Source: CAWDJT01 sp963828705 (GTDB taxonomy: Bacteria > Desulfobacterota > Syntrophobacteria > Syntrophobacterales > Syntrophobacteraceae). From it: DNA of 64,000 nt. Below the pieces are notes generated by a model. The model was not told where the DNA came from. It worked only from the letters and a program-made list of their open reading frames with translations, and did not search any database. Within the stretch, counting starts at the first letter, position 1. Every line of letters starts with the position of its first letter. The translations under genes and the position numbers were made by a program. The stretch lies in contig CAWHGA010000044.1 in the NCBI GenBank assembly GCA_963828705.1, forward strand, positions 1 to 64,000. Direction: 5' to 3'. Shown here piece after piece: positions 28,209 to 37,151 of the stretch.

Positions 28209-28694
28209 ATGGAAACTGAAGACAAGCAGAAACAGGTCATCGAGGCAGTTTGGACGCTGTTGGAGCCGGTTGTGGAAACGGAAGGATTTGAGCTGGTTGA
28301 GGTGGAATACCGCCGGGAATCACCGGGATGGGTTCTGCGCCTGTTCATCGACCAACCGGATGGAGTGAGGGTGGACCACTGCGCTCGAATGAGCCGACTC
28401 ATCGGTGACTTGCTGGATGTTCAGGATGTCATCCGGAATTCCTACCATCTGGAGGTGTCTTCACCAGGCTTGAACCGGCCTCTGAGAAAGGCGCAGCACT
28501 ACCAGCAGCAATTGGGTCGGGTGATCGAGTTGCGTACCTTGACCCCGCTGGGCAATAGACGCAATTTTCGTGGAATCCTGCAAAGCGTTGGAGAGGATAG
28601 CATTTGTCTCAGTTGCGAGGACCGGCTTTACGAAGTTGCCATGGCCAATGTGGAGCGGGCTCACTTGCGTTATTTCGATTCGCCGGTCGAATAG
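28209..28694 (+). CDS. rimP: Ribosome maturation factor RimP
   Basis: 161 residues from ATG 28209. RimP assists 30S subunit assembly. Recognisable from VVETEGFELVEVEYRRE, LRLFIDQPDGVRVDHCARMSR (seen in two halves), LEVSSPGLNRPLRKAQHY and the C-terminal SH3-like domain. It heads the classical rimP-nusA-infB cluster. A TTG at 28203 would add two residues. Confidence 0.92.
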   Translation: METEDKQKQVIEAVWTLLEPVVETEGFELVEVEYRRESPGWVLRLFIDQPDGVRVDHCARMSRLIGDLLDVQDVIRNSYHLEVSSPGLNRPLRKAQHYQQQLGRVIELRTLTPLGNRRNFRGILQSVGEDSICLSCEDRLYEVAMANVERAHLRYFDSPVE

Positions 28695-29032
28695 CCAATT
28701 CCCAACCGGAAACCGCGGTTTGTGATGGACGGGGTTTATCCAGCAGACAAACCATTGCGATCTGTGGATGGTAGCCGGCTGGCACAAGCGTATCCTATTA
28801 AGATCCGGGATGGAGAACCGGCCTCTCTCCGGATGGAAACTGGAAGCCGGGTCGTCTGACGAGCACCTCCAGATGGGCTGGCTGCAGTGAGGTTAGGGTG
28901 CATGTGGTCGGGTGGTTGTCTCGCATTTGGTGAACGGTTTCCAGGGCACATGTTTTTCGGCTGGATTCGTGACCTGTCTAGCAGGTAACACGGACTCATA
29001 CCAAAGTGGGTCGTTGAGGAGAAAATAGCATC
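28695..29032. other. 338-bp spacer between rimP and nusA
   Basis: Longer than usual for this pair. No open frame with recognisable content, and no clear terminator or riboswitch. The nusA ribosome binding site (GAGGAG) is at its right end. Confidence 0.5.
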
Positions 29033-30319
29033 ATGATCAGTGAGTTGAAACGGCTGATCGAGCAAGTGAGTCGTGAAAAGGGCATTGACCGCCAGACGTT
29101 GATTGCCACGCTGGAAGAGGCGATCAAGTCTGCCATCAAGAAGAAATATGGCAGCAAGGTGGATCTCGATGTGAGCTTCAATGAGGAATTCGGCGAGCTT
29201 GAAGCCTTCCAGTTCAAGGAGGTGGTGACCAAGGTTACCGACCCTGACAAGGAAGTCATCTTCGATGAGGCGCGCAAGATTGATGCTGAATGTCAGATCG
29301 GGGATGAACTGGGTATCCGCATGGACACCGACCTGTTCGGGCGCATTGCCGCACAGTCGGCCAAACAGGTGATCATCCAAAAGATGAAGGATGCTGAGCG
29401 GGAAGTGGTCTACGAGGAGTTCAGACACCGCAAGGGCGAAATCATCCATGGTGTGGTCCAGCGCGTCGACAAGAATGGTATCGTTGTCAACCTGGGACGA
29501 GCCGAGGCGCTGCTGGCCCCGCGTGAACAGATCCCGCGCGAAATCTTTCGCCAGGGGGACCGCATTCGGGGCTACGTGCTGGATGTCAAGAAGATCGCCA
29601 AGGGTCCGCAGGTCCTGCTCAGCCGCACCCATCCACATTTCGTCATGCAGCTTTTCAAGTTGGAAGTGCCGGAGATTGCCGAAGGGACGGTGGAAATCCT
29701 CAATGCTGTGCGGGAACCGGGATCAAGAGCCAAAATCGCGGTCGTCTCCAAGCAATCGGATGTGGATCCGGTGGGCGCCTGCGTGGGAGTCAAGGGGGCG
29801 CGGGTACAGGCTGTGGTTCAGGAACTGCGCGGCGAGAAGATCGACATCATCCCTTGGAATATGGATCCAGCCAAGTTTGTCGTGAATGCTCTGGCTCCTG
29901 CCGTGATTTCCAAGGTGGTGATTGATCAGGCCAATCGCAGTATGGAAGTCATTGTGCCGGATGATCAGCTATCCCTGGCCATTGGCAAACGAGGGCAGAA
30001 CGTGCGCCTGGCTTCCAAACTGACCAACTGGCGCATCGACGTCACCGGCGAGAGCCGTTATGAACGACTGCGGCAGGCCGGTTATCAATCGCTGCTCCGC
30101 ATTTCCGCCGGTTTGACCGAAGATCTGGCGGATAGGCTTTACGATGCCGGGATCAACTCCCTTGAGGAATTCATCGCTGCCAGTGTCGAGGAGTTGATGG
30201 AAGTCACCCATTTGCAGGAATCAGTCCTGGTGGTGATGCAGCAAGAGGCCCAGCAACTGTTGGAGACCGAGGAAACAGAAGAGACTGAGGAAGCAGAAGA
30301 GGCCGTGGAAGCCTCATGA
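29033..30319 (+). CDS. nusA: Transcription termination/antitermination factor NusA
   Basis: 428 residues in the literal frame, with TTGAGGAG upstream of ATG 29033. The N-terminal RNAP-binding domain (residues 1-125) is followed by S1 (KGEIIHGVVQRVDKNGIVVN) and two KH domains (GACVGVKGARVQAVVQEL, DQLSLAIGKRGQNVRLAS). A helix-hairpin-helix region near the end reads YDAGINSLEEFI. The protein then stops in an acidic tail (ETEETEETEEAEEAVEAS). One base over, the acidic tail continues (EDAEPEGDAEPEADA..) to a TAG at 30414-30416. One surplus T near 30317 would restore a 460-residue NusA. Confidence 0.95.
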   Translation: MISELKRLIEQVSREKGIDRQTLIATLEEAIKSAIKKKYGSKVDLDVSFNEEFGELEAFQFKEVVTKVTDPDKEVIFDEARKIDAECQIGDELGIRMDTDLFGRIAAQSAKQVIIQKMKDAEREVVYEEFRHRKGEIIHGVVQRVDKNGIVVNLGRAEALLAPREQIPREIFRQGDRIRGYVLDVKKIAKGPQVLLSRTHPHFVMQLFKLEVPEIAEGTVEILNAVREPGSRAKIAVVSKQSDVDPVGACVGVKGARVQAVVQELRGEKIDIIPWNMDPAKFVVNALAPAVISKVVIDQANRSMEVIVPDDQLSLAIGKRGQNVRLASKLTNWRIDVTGESRYERLRQAGYQSLLRISAGLTEDLADRLYDAGINSLEEFIAASVEELMEVTHLQESVLVVMQQEAQQLLETEETEETEEAEEAVEAS

Positions 30320-30450
30320 GGATGCTGAGCCTGAAGGCGACGCCGAACCTGAGGCCGATGCCGCGTCTGCTGAACCTGCTGAAGAAGAACCAAGTGACGC
30401 AGCGTTGCAGGAATAGCTGGAAAGTTGATCATGTGAACGTGGGAAAGCAA

Positions 30451-30738
30451 ATGGCCGGTCATGTTGCTATTCGGACTTGCGTAGTCTGCCGGAGCCGACA
30501 AGCGAAAACAGCGTTGTTGCGCCTGGTCCTGCGAGGGGACATAGTCGTAGAAGACACCGTTCAGGTGTTGCCCGGACGGGGCGCCTATGTTTGCCAACGG
30601 CTCGATTGTTTGTCTCAGTTGCGTTGTGACAAACGCCTGCATAGGGCGTTCCGTGGAAAAGCCAGACAATTGGCGCCGGGTATAGGTTTGAGGCTGCATT
30701 TGACTGACCCGCAGAGGAAAGGCCCCTTTGGCGGATGA
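30451..30738 (+). CDS. rnpM: YlxR-family RNA-binding protein (RNase P modulator RnpM)
   Basis: 95 residues from ATG 30451. GTG 30433 is an alternative. The conserved RTCVVCRSRQAKTALLRLV and LPGRGAYVCQRLDCL match the YlxR/DUF448 family; in Firmicutes the protein binds and modulates RNase P RNA. The usual position between nusA and infB supports the call. Open frame upstream of 30433 is the displaced tail of nusA. Confidence 0.9.
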   Translation: MAGHVAIRTCVVCRSRQAKTALLRLVLRGDIVVEDTVQVLPGRGAYVCQRLDCLSQLRCDKRLHRAFRGKARQLAPGIGLRLHLTDPQRKGPFGG

Positions 30739-30947
30739 TGGATTCGTGTATTCACAGTATCGTCGAAATGCGGTGGGCGGTGGAGGTCATGACAGGTGAT
30801 CTGCCTCAGTCTCAGAAAGACATATGGAGCTCGCTGGTGCGAGGCGCCAGAACGATCGATGTCGGAACGCCGACCGGAATTGCCGGGAGATCTTTGGGAA
30901 TTGACGAATCTCTGAGGCAGGGCCTGCAAGCAAGAGTAATCAAATAG
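30735..30947 (+). CDS. Possible small protein between rnpM and infB (unrecognised)
   Basis: 70 codons from ATG 30735, overlapping the rnpM stop by ATGA and ending 12 bp before infB. Many genomes carry the L7Ae-like ylxQ here, but this sequence (RTIDVGTPTGIAGRSLGIDE) shows no L7Ae motif. Translational coupling and uninterrupted frame are the only support. It could equally be a frameshift-damaged gene or spacer. Confidence 0.3.
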   Translation: MMDSCIHSIVEMRWAVEVMTGDLPQSQKDIWSSLVRGARTIDVGTPTGIAGRSLGIDESLRQGLQARVIK

Positions 30948-30959
30948 GGGGGAAGTTTC

Positions 30960-33900
30960 ATGGCTGGAACGAGGGTGCATGAACTTGCAAAGGAACTCAA
31001 TGTGAGCAATAAGGATCTCATCGATCGGCTTCTCAAACTTGGGATTCAGGTCAAGAACCATTTCAGTACGTTGAGTGACTCTGCGGTCCAAACAATTCGG
31101 GAACACTTCGATACGGCCAAGGCTGAGGTGGTGGAAGAAACACGCATTAGCAGGGGCTTTATTCGCCGTCGCAAGCGCGTGGTTATTGAGGAATTTGTAC
31201 CGTCTGCCGAGGAAGCTCCTGAGGTATCGGCCGAGGTTGAACCGCTGGCGGCAAGTGAGGGGCCACTAGTGGAAGTGCCGCCTGCAATGGCGCAAGCCAC
31301 TGGTGTGGTTACCAAGCCATCGGACCTAGTAGGGGCGGTCGAAGCCTCGGACGAATTGGTCAGCGAGGGTGCTGATGGTGAACCATCCGTGGAGGCAACG
31401 CCGGTTGCCCCGACGGCTGAGTCTTCCCCCCCCCCGGTAGGACCAGCCGCTCCTGCGGAAGCAGCAATTATGTCACCGGTTGCTGAACCGGCCATCCCCC
31501 AGGCAATTTCGATCCCTGTTGCGAGCGTGGAGGAAGTCGAGGTGCATCCCGTTATCGAGGCGGCGGTTAGCACAACTGCGGCAGTCAGGAAGGACAGAAA
31601 GGGTGGCGGCGAAAGCTCTCCCATCCGAGGTCAAACCGGTGCCGCCGACAGGGTTGGAAGCGCCTCAGCCTGTGGCCTCTATAGATGTCACGGAGAAACC
31701 CAAGGTCCCACGAGAGGTCATTGAGGAGTCGTTAGCTGAAGAAGACGGCGATGGACCCCCCAAGAAAGCCAAGAAACGGCGCCGCAAGAAGGCCCGTAAA
31801 GATGAACCAGCCCGAATCATCAAATTGCCCGACCTTATGCCGGAAGAGCCGGAAGTCGAGGAAGAGCCGGAGCTGCCGCCGGAGGTAGCACGCCGTATCG
31901 TCCCCGCCGAAGAGGAGGCCAGTCGCGACCAGGTGCGCAAGAAGAAACCGAAGCCGGGAGTGCCGGAAGTAGTGGTCCCCGAGCGGAAACGAAGCGTAAC
32001 CGGTACCCGCAAGGAAGTGATCGAGCGTGAGGCCCTCTATTCCAAGAAGGAGCTGGCTGCTCAGGCTGACCGTGAGCGCGGCCGTGGTAAGGGAAAGACC
32101 CCGTCGCAGAAAGAGGTTCGCAAGACTGAAATCACCACCCCCAAGGCCATCAAACGGCGCATCCGAATTGACGAGGCCATCACCTTATCCAACCTCGCAC
32201 GGCAAATGGGAGTGAAGGCTGGTGAGTTGATCAAGAAACTCCTCATGCTGGGGCTTCCCGCCAATATCAATCAGGCCATTGATTTCGATACCGCTACCGT
32301 GTTGGCTGTGGATTTCGATTTCGAAGTGGAAAGGGCCGGTTTCGAAGAGGATGGTATTCTGCAGATGCAGGAGGATCGTCCGGAAGACATGCTGGCGCGG
32401 CCTCCGGTTATCACCGTAATGGGCCATGTCGACCACGGTAAGACCTCGCTTTTGGATGCCATTCGCCATACTAACGTCATTGGGGGTGAAGCCGGCGGTA
32501 TCACCCAGCACATCGGTGCTTACTATGTGAAGTTGGATCATGGCGATGTGGTGTTCCTGGATACACCTGGCCACGAGGCGTTTACGGCGATGCGCGCCCG
32601 CGGTGCCAAGGTTACGGACATCGTCATTCTGGTCGTGGCTGCCGACGATGGTGTCATGCAACAGACCGTGGAAGCTATCAACCATGCCAAGGCAGCCCAG
32701 GTGCCCATCTTGGTGGCGATCAACAAGATCGACAAGCCCAACGCCAATATCGAACGGGTAAAGCGGGAACTGGCCGAGCACGGATTGTTGTCGGAGGAAT
32801 GGGGCGGCGACACCACTATGGTCGAACTTTCGGCCAAAAAGCGCGAGGGTATTGAAGAGCTATTGGAGATGGTGCTGCTCCAGGCCGAGTTGATGGAACT
32901 CAAGGCCAATCCCAGCAAGCCGGCCCGTGGCCATGTGGTCGAAGCCAAGCTCGATAAGGGGCGCGGCCCGGTGGCGACCATTCTCATCCAGGAAGGCACT
33001 CTTAAAGCCGGTGATGTTTATGTCTGTGGCGTTCACTCTGGGCGCGTCCGCAGCATGTACAACGATCGCGGCCATCGTTTGGAACAGGCTTCGCCGTCGG
33101 TGCCGGTTGAAGTTGTGGGTTTTTCAGGCGTACCCAATGCCGGCGACAGTTTCATTGTCCTGGTCGATGAGAAGCAGGCCAAGGTGGTTGCCGAACACCG
33201 ATTGGCCAGGCTGCGCGAGAAGGAACTGTCCCGCACCACCAAGGTCACGCTTGAACATCTCTATGAACAGATCCGCGATGGGGCCATCAAGGAACTCAAT
33301 GTCATCGTGCGTACCGATGTTCAGGGTTCATTGGAAGCCATCACCGAATCGCTGGTTAAGCTTTCCACCGCCGATGTTAAAGTCAACGTGATCCACAGTG
33401 CCACCGGTGCCATCACCGAAACAGATATCATGCTGGCCTCGGCATCCAACGCCATCGTGGTTGGGTTCAATGTCCGTGCAGACGCCAAGGTTCACGAGCT
33501 GGCCGAAAACGAAAAGGTGGATGTGCGTTACTACGATGTCATCTATCAGATTCTGAGCGATATCCGGGATGCCATGGTGGGTATGCTTGAGCCCGTTTAC
33601 CAGGAGAGCGTCATGGGGCGGGCTGAGGTGCGGCAGACTTTCACGGTGCCGAAGAGTGGCACTGTTGCTGGTTGTTCGGTGTTGGATGGACGTGTGGAAC
33701 GCAACGCCAAGGTACGTGTGTTACGCGATCAGGTGGTGGTCTATGACGGCCGTATTGGGTCGCTGCGGCGCTTCAAGGAAGATGTCAAGGAGGTGAAGGC
33801 TGGGTTCGAATGCGGGATCGGGGTCGAAAACTTCAATGACATCAAGGTTAACGACATCCTGGAAGCCTACCAGCTTCAGGAGGTCAAAGCCGACCCTGGA

Positions 33901-33990
33901 GGGTGGGGAAACGACCAAGGCATAGCGGTAAGTCGGGGGCTCAACGACCATGACCGTGGGCGTGGCGCGGATTACACTGATACTCCATGA
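30960..33990 (+). CDS. infB: Translation initiation factor IF-2 (frameshifted)
   Basis: ATG 30960 follows AGGGGGGAAG. IF-2 GTPase places initiator tRNA on the 30S subunit. The N-terminus is typical (RVHELAKELNVSNKDLIDRL), followed by an Ala/Pro/Glu-rich linker. The frame changes by +1 near 31590-31605. From ERVAAKALPSEVKP onward the protein is continuous: G1 GHVDHGKTSLLD, G2/G3 GGITQHIGAYYV and FLDTPGHEAF, G4 NKID, domains II-IV. At the 3' end the literal frame runs 41 bp into ylxP. One surplus A at about 33887 would instead give a normal end (EVKPTLEGG) and a stop at 33923-33925. An essential gene, so the breaks are probably sequence errors. Confidence 0.95.
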
Positions 33991-34240
33991 CAACCACTCA
34001 CTCAAGGAGAAGCGGCGGGTGTTGAAAAGCCTCATTGAGAAGAGCCGGCATCGTTTCAACGTCGCCGTGGCCGAGGTTGCCGACCAGGACTTGCACCAGC
34101 GGGCCACTGTCGGGATTGCCGTGGTGGGCAGTGACGCTCGGGTGTTGAATTCGTTACTGGATCGTATCATTGAATACCTGGATTCACTCCAGTTGGCTGA
34201 CATGGTCAGTCAGGAGATCGAATTGATTCCTTTGGGATGA
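33950..34240 (+). CDS. ylxP: YlxP/DUF503 family protein
   Basis: 96 residues. MTVGVARITLILHDNHSLKEK followed by RRVLKSLIEKSRHRFNVAVAEV is the signature of DUF503, a small alpha/beta protein nearly always found between infB and rbfA. Role unproven, presumably ribosome assembly. The C-terminus overlaps the region before rbfA by four bases if the longer rbfA start is used. Confidence 0.9.
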   Translation: MTVGVARITLILHDNHSLKEKRRVLKSLIEKSRHRFNVAVAEVADQDLHQRATVGIAVVGSDARVLNSLLDRIIEYLDSLQLADMVSQEIELIPLG

Positions 34241-34272
34241 AGCCTGCGGCGGGGACGTTGAGAGGGAGCCTT

Positions 34273-34623
34273 ATGTTGCAATACAAACGCGCTGATCGGG
34301 TAGCCGATGTGATCCGACGTGAACTGGCGGATCTTCTTCAGCGCCGCATCAAGGATCCGCGCCTTAATCGAGTCACGGTAACCGGGGTGGAAATGACCGA
34401 CGACCTTCGGCATGCCAGGGTTTTCTACTGCTTTCTGGGCGAATCCGGGGAGAGGGAAGCGGTGGCCCAAGGGCTGGCCCGAGCACGAGGTTTCATCCGG
34501 AGGGAATTGGGCCAGCGGATTTATCTGAAGTTTATGCCCGATCTGGATTTCCGTTACGATCAATCGTTTGAGTATGGTGACAAAATCGAACGGATTCTGA
34601 AAGAGCTGCAAACCGATGAATGA
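34273..34623 (+). CDS. rbfA: 30S ribosome-binding factor RbfA
   Basis: 116 residues from ATG 34273, chosen because AGAGGGAG lies just upstream. ATG 34237 would add 12 unsupported residues. Family sequence: YKRADRVADVIRRELADLLQ, KDPRLNRVTVTGVEMTDDL and a KH-type fold ending FMPDLDFRYDQSFEYGDKIE. A late 30S maturation factor acting on the 16S rRNA 5' helix. It overlaps nrnA by 8 bp. Confidence 0.94.
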   Translation: MLQYKRADRVADVIRRELADLLQRRIKDPRLNRVTVTGVEMTDDLRHARVFYCFLGESGEREAVAQGLARARGFIRRELGQRIYLKFMPDLDFRYDQSFEYGDKIERILKELQTDE

Positions 34624-35623
34624 ATTGCGACTGGAGATCTTATCTCGGATTGTGTCTGCCATCAGTGCTCACCAACGGTTCTTGGTGGCGACCCACATGC
34701 GCCCTGATGGTGACGCTGTCGGTTCGGTCCTGGCCATGACCAACATGCTCCGCAAGCTGGGCAAAGACGCCGACGCCTATTGTCAGGATTCCGCTCCGCC
34801 AAGCCAGGATTTCTTGTCAGGCGTGCGGGAGATTCGTCACGATGGGGTCCAGGTGAGTGACTATCAAGTGGTCATCCTGGTTGACTGCGGGGATCTGGAT
34901 CGCGTTGGGGATGCGTTGGCGGTTCAGTTACCTGAGGCGGGGTTCCTCATCAACATCGATCACCACGTCAGCAGCAAGTCTTTTGGCGACATTTACTGGG
35001 TGGAACCGGATGCGAGCAGCACCTGTGAGATGCTCTACGAGCTGAGCCGGGCGTTGCCGCTGGATATGGATGAAACTCTTGCTGCCCAGCTCTACACCGG
35101 GCTCCTGCTGGACACCGGCTCTTTTCGCTTTGCCAATACTTCCCGGCGTGCCCTGGAGATCGCCGCTGCGCTGGTGGGTGCCGGGGCTCAACCGGATTAC
35201 ATCGCAGAGCGGGTGTTTGATTCATTAACTCCCAACCGCCTGCGGTTGTTGGCGGAAGTACTCGGATCGCTGGAGTACCATGCCGACCAGCGGCTGGTTA
35301 TCGGGATGATCACCCCGGACATGTATCTCAGGACGGCTACCAGTTCCATCGACAGTGAATCCTTTATCAACCATCTGCGGTCGGTGAAGACGGTGGTGGT
35401 GGCGATTCTTTTTCGGCAGGAGACCGATGGGACGGTGTATGCCAGCCTGCGGTCGAAAGGCGATGTTGATGTGGCCAGTTTTGCCGAACGCTATGGCGGT
35501 GGCGGACACCGGCGAGCCGCGGCTTTGCGGATCAAGGGCGACTTCGACAGCGTGCGCAGGCAGATCACCGACGCAGCCTTGAGCTATCTGGGGTACAGCA
35601 GCCAGGTGCGGGCGTTCGGGTAG
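34616..35623 (+). CDS. nrnA: Bifunctional oligoribonuclease / PAP phosphatase NrnA (DHH-DHHA1)
   Basis: 335 residues. The DHH phosphoesterase domain contains ATHMRPDGDAVGS, VDCGDLDRVGD and INIDHHVSSKSFGD. The C-terminal DHHA1 domain ends with YGGGGHRRAAALR. It degrades nanoRNA and dephosphorylates 3'-phosphoadenosine 5'-phosphate. Presence in the rbfA-truB block is standard for Desulfobacterota and Firmicutes. Confidence 0.93.
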   Translation: MNELRLEILSRIVSAISAHQRFLVATHMRPDGDAVGSVLAMTNMLRKLGKDADAYCQDSAPPSQDFLSGVREIRHDGVQVSDYQVVILVDCGDLDRVGDALAVQLPEAGFLINIDHHVSSKSFGDIYWVEPDASSTCEMLYELSRALPLDMDETLAAQLYTGLLLDTGSFRFANTSRRALEIAAALVGAGAQPDYIAERVFDSLTPNRLRLLAEVLGSLEYHADQRLVIGMITPDMYLRTATSSIDSESFINHLRSVKTVVVAILFRQETDGTVYASLRSKGDVDVASFAERYGGGGHRRAAALRIKGDFDSVRRQITDAALSYLGYSSQVRAFG

Positions 35624-35639
35624 GGTGGCCGAGTTGAGT

Positions 35640-36647
35640 ATGGGAACTGAAACCATCCAAGCAAACCAGGTGTATTCTTGGCAGTCGGCGGCAGACCGGT
35701 CAGGTGCTGAACCACCGCAGCAGGCCAGCTGCGAATCCGTCAATGGGTTGCTGTTGTTGGACAAGCCGGCCGGGATAACCTCCTTTTCCGCCGCAGCCAG
35801 AGTTCGCAAGTTGCTGCGAGTGGAGAAGGTGGGCCACTGTGGCACGCTTGACCCGTTTGCCACCGGTTTACTGCTGGTGTGCATCAACCAGGCAACTCGT
35901 GTGGTGGATCAACTGCTGGTTCAAGACAAGATATACCGATGTCGGGTGCGCCTGGGAGTGGAAACGGACACCCTGGACCACACCGGAGAAGTCACATCAG
36001 AGTATTCTGGTGATCCTTGTCATGAAAAGGATCTGCGCGAGGCTTTGGGGGCTTTCGTCGGGGTTTATGAACAGGTGGTGCCGCGCTATTCGGCTGTTCG
36101 AGTGCAAGGTCGGCGGCTGCACCAATGGACGCGCCAGGGGGTGGAGGTGGCTGTCCCCAGTCGGGAAGTCCGGATACACAACTTGGAGCTTCTGAGTTAT
36201 CGATGGCCAGAAGCTGTTCTTGAGGTGCATTGTTCCAAAGGAACATACATCCGCCAACTGGCTGCCGACATTGGTCGGCGGCTCAACTGTGGAGCCCATC
36301 TGACGGAATTGCGGCGGCTTGGGAGTGGGCGATTCAGCCTGGAACAGGCCATCCGTATGGAGCAATTGGAATCCGTGAAGCACCCTGGGGAATGGTTTTC
36401 GGCGCTAGTCCCGATGAATGCGGCTTTGGATCATCTACCCGCCATTGTGGTGGACGATGCGAGCGTGCTGGAAGCCCTACACCACGGTCACCTTAATGGA
36501 GACTGGGAGGCGGCGCGGCGCCGGGAATTGTCCCCAGACGTGACGTATCCGGTACGTCTGGCCAACCCAACCCGGCAGCTGCTGGCGCTTTGGTGGCCGT
36601 TTGCCGGCCACGGGCAACGGCGTCTGCGGGTGTTCGAGTCGGTATGA
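35640..36647 (+). CDS. truB: tRNA pseudouridine(55) synthase TruB
   Basis: 335 residues from ATG 35640; GTG 35625 would add five. It isomerises U55 in the tRNA T-loop. The catalytic Asp is in GHCGTLDPFATGLLL, and the other core motifs are YRCRVRLGVETDTLDHTG, QVVPRYSAVRVQGRRL (KxSA-equivalent) and CSKGTYIRQLAADIGRRL. The core begins only at about residue 32 (VNGLLLLDKPAGITSFSAA), so the N-terminus is about 30 residues longer than normal. A PUA-like region follows at the end. Confidence 0.94.
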   Translation: MGTETIQANQVYSWQSAADRSGAEPPQQASCESVNGLLLLDKPAGITSFSAAARVRKLLRVEKVGHCGTLDPFATGLLLVCINQATRVVDQLLVQDKIYRCRVRLGVETDTLDHTGEVTSEYSGDPCHEKDLREALGAFVGVYEQVVPRYSAVRVQGRRLHQWTRQGVEVAVPSREVRIHNLELLSYRWPEAVLEVHCSKGTYIRQLAADIGRRLNCGAHLTELRRLGSGRFSLEQAIRMEQLESVKHPGEWFSALVPMNAALDHLPAIVVDDASVLEALHHGHLNGDWEAARRRELSPDVTYPVRLANPTRQLLALWWPFAGHGQRRLRVFESV

Positions 36648-36810
36648 GTAGGGGGAGGATAAGTATCGTTATGAACAGCGCTTCTTTGGACGATGGGCCT
36701 CAGGTGTTGAGGCGAACCATCGTCATGGACAACCAGCAACCAATCAACAATTTTTTCAATTCTCAACAACCAAGGCCACGATTCATGGAAGCAATCAAGG
36801 AGGAAAAGCC

Positions 36811-37080
36811 GTGGTAATGACCACTGAAAGAAAAAAGGAGATCATCGAAGATTACAAAGTGCATCCGACGGATACCGGATCACCCGAAGTGCAGATTGCC
36901 CTGTTGAGTGACCGCATCAGCTACCTCACTGACCACTTCAAACTCCATAAGAAGGACCATCATTCTCGTCGTGGGCTTCTGAAGCTGGTCGGGCAGCGTC
37001 GCCGGTTACTCAACTATCTCAAGAACAAGAACGTGGATCGCTACAACAGTGTGATCCAGCGTTTGGGTCTACGCCGTTAG
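36811..37080 (+). CDS. rpsO: 30S ribosomal protein S15
   Basis: 89 residues. GTG 36811 is seven bases from AAGGAGG; ATG 36817 is too far from it. TTERKKEIIEDYKVHPTDTG, SPEVQIALLSDRI and HSRRGLLKLVGQRRRLLNYL are classic S15, which binds the 16S central domain. The order rpsO-pnp allows the well-known coupling of S15 mRNA decay to PNPase. The 163-bp leader has no firm structure that I can define. Confidence 0.97.
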   Translation: MVMTTERKKEIIEDYKVHPTDTGSPEVQIALLSDRISYLTDHFKLHKKDHHSRRGLLKLVGQRRRLLNYLKNKNVDRYNSVIQRLGLRR

Positions 37081-37151
37081 TAGCGGAGCAGTTCAGGTCG
37101 CAGAACCGACCAAAGTTGGCGAAGCAGTTAGAAAACAAGAGGAAAACATCC

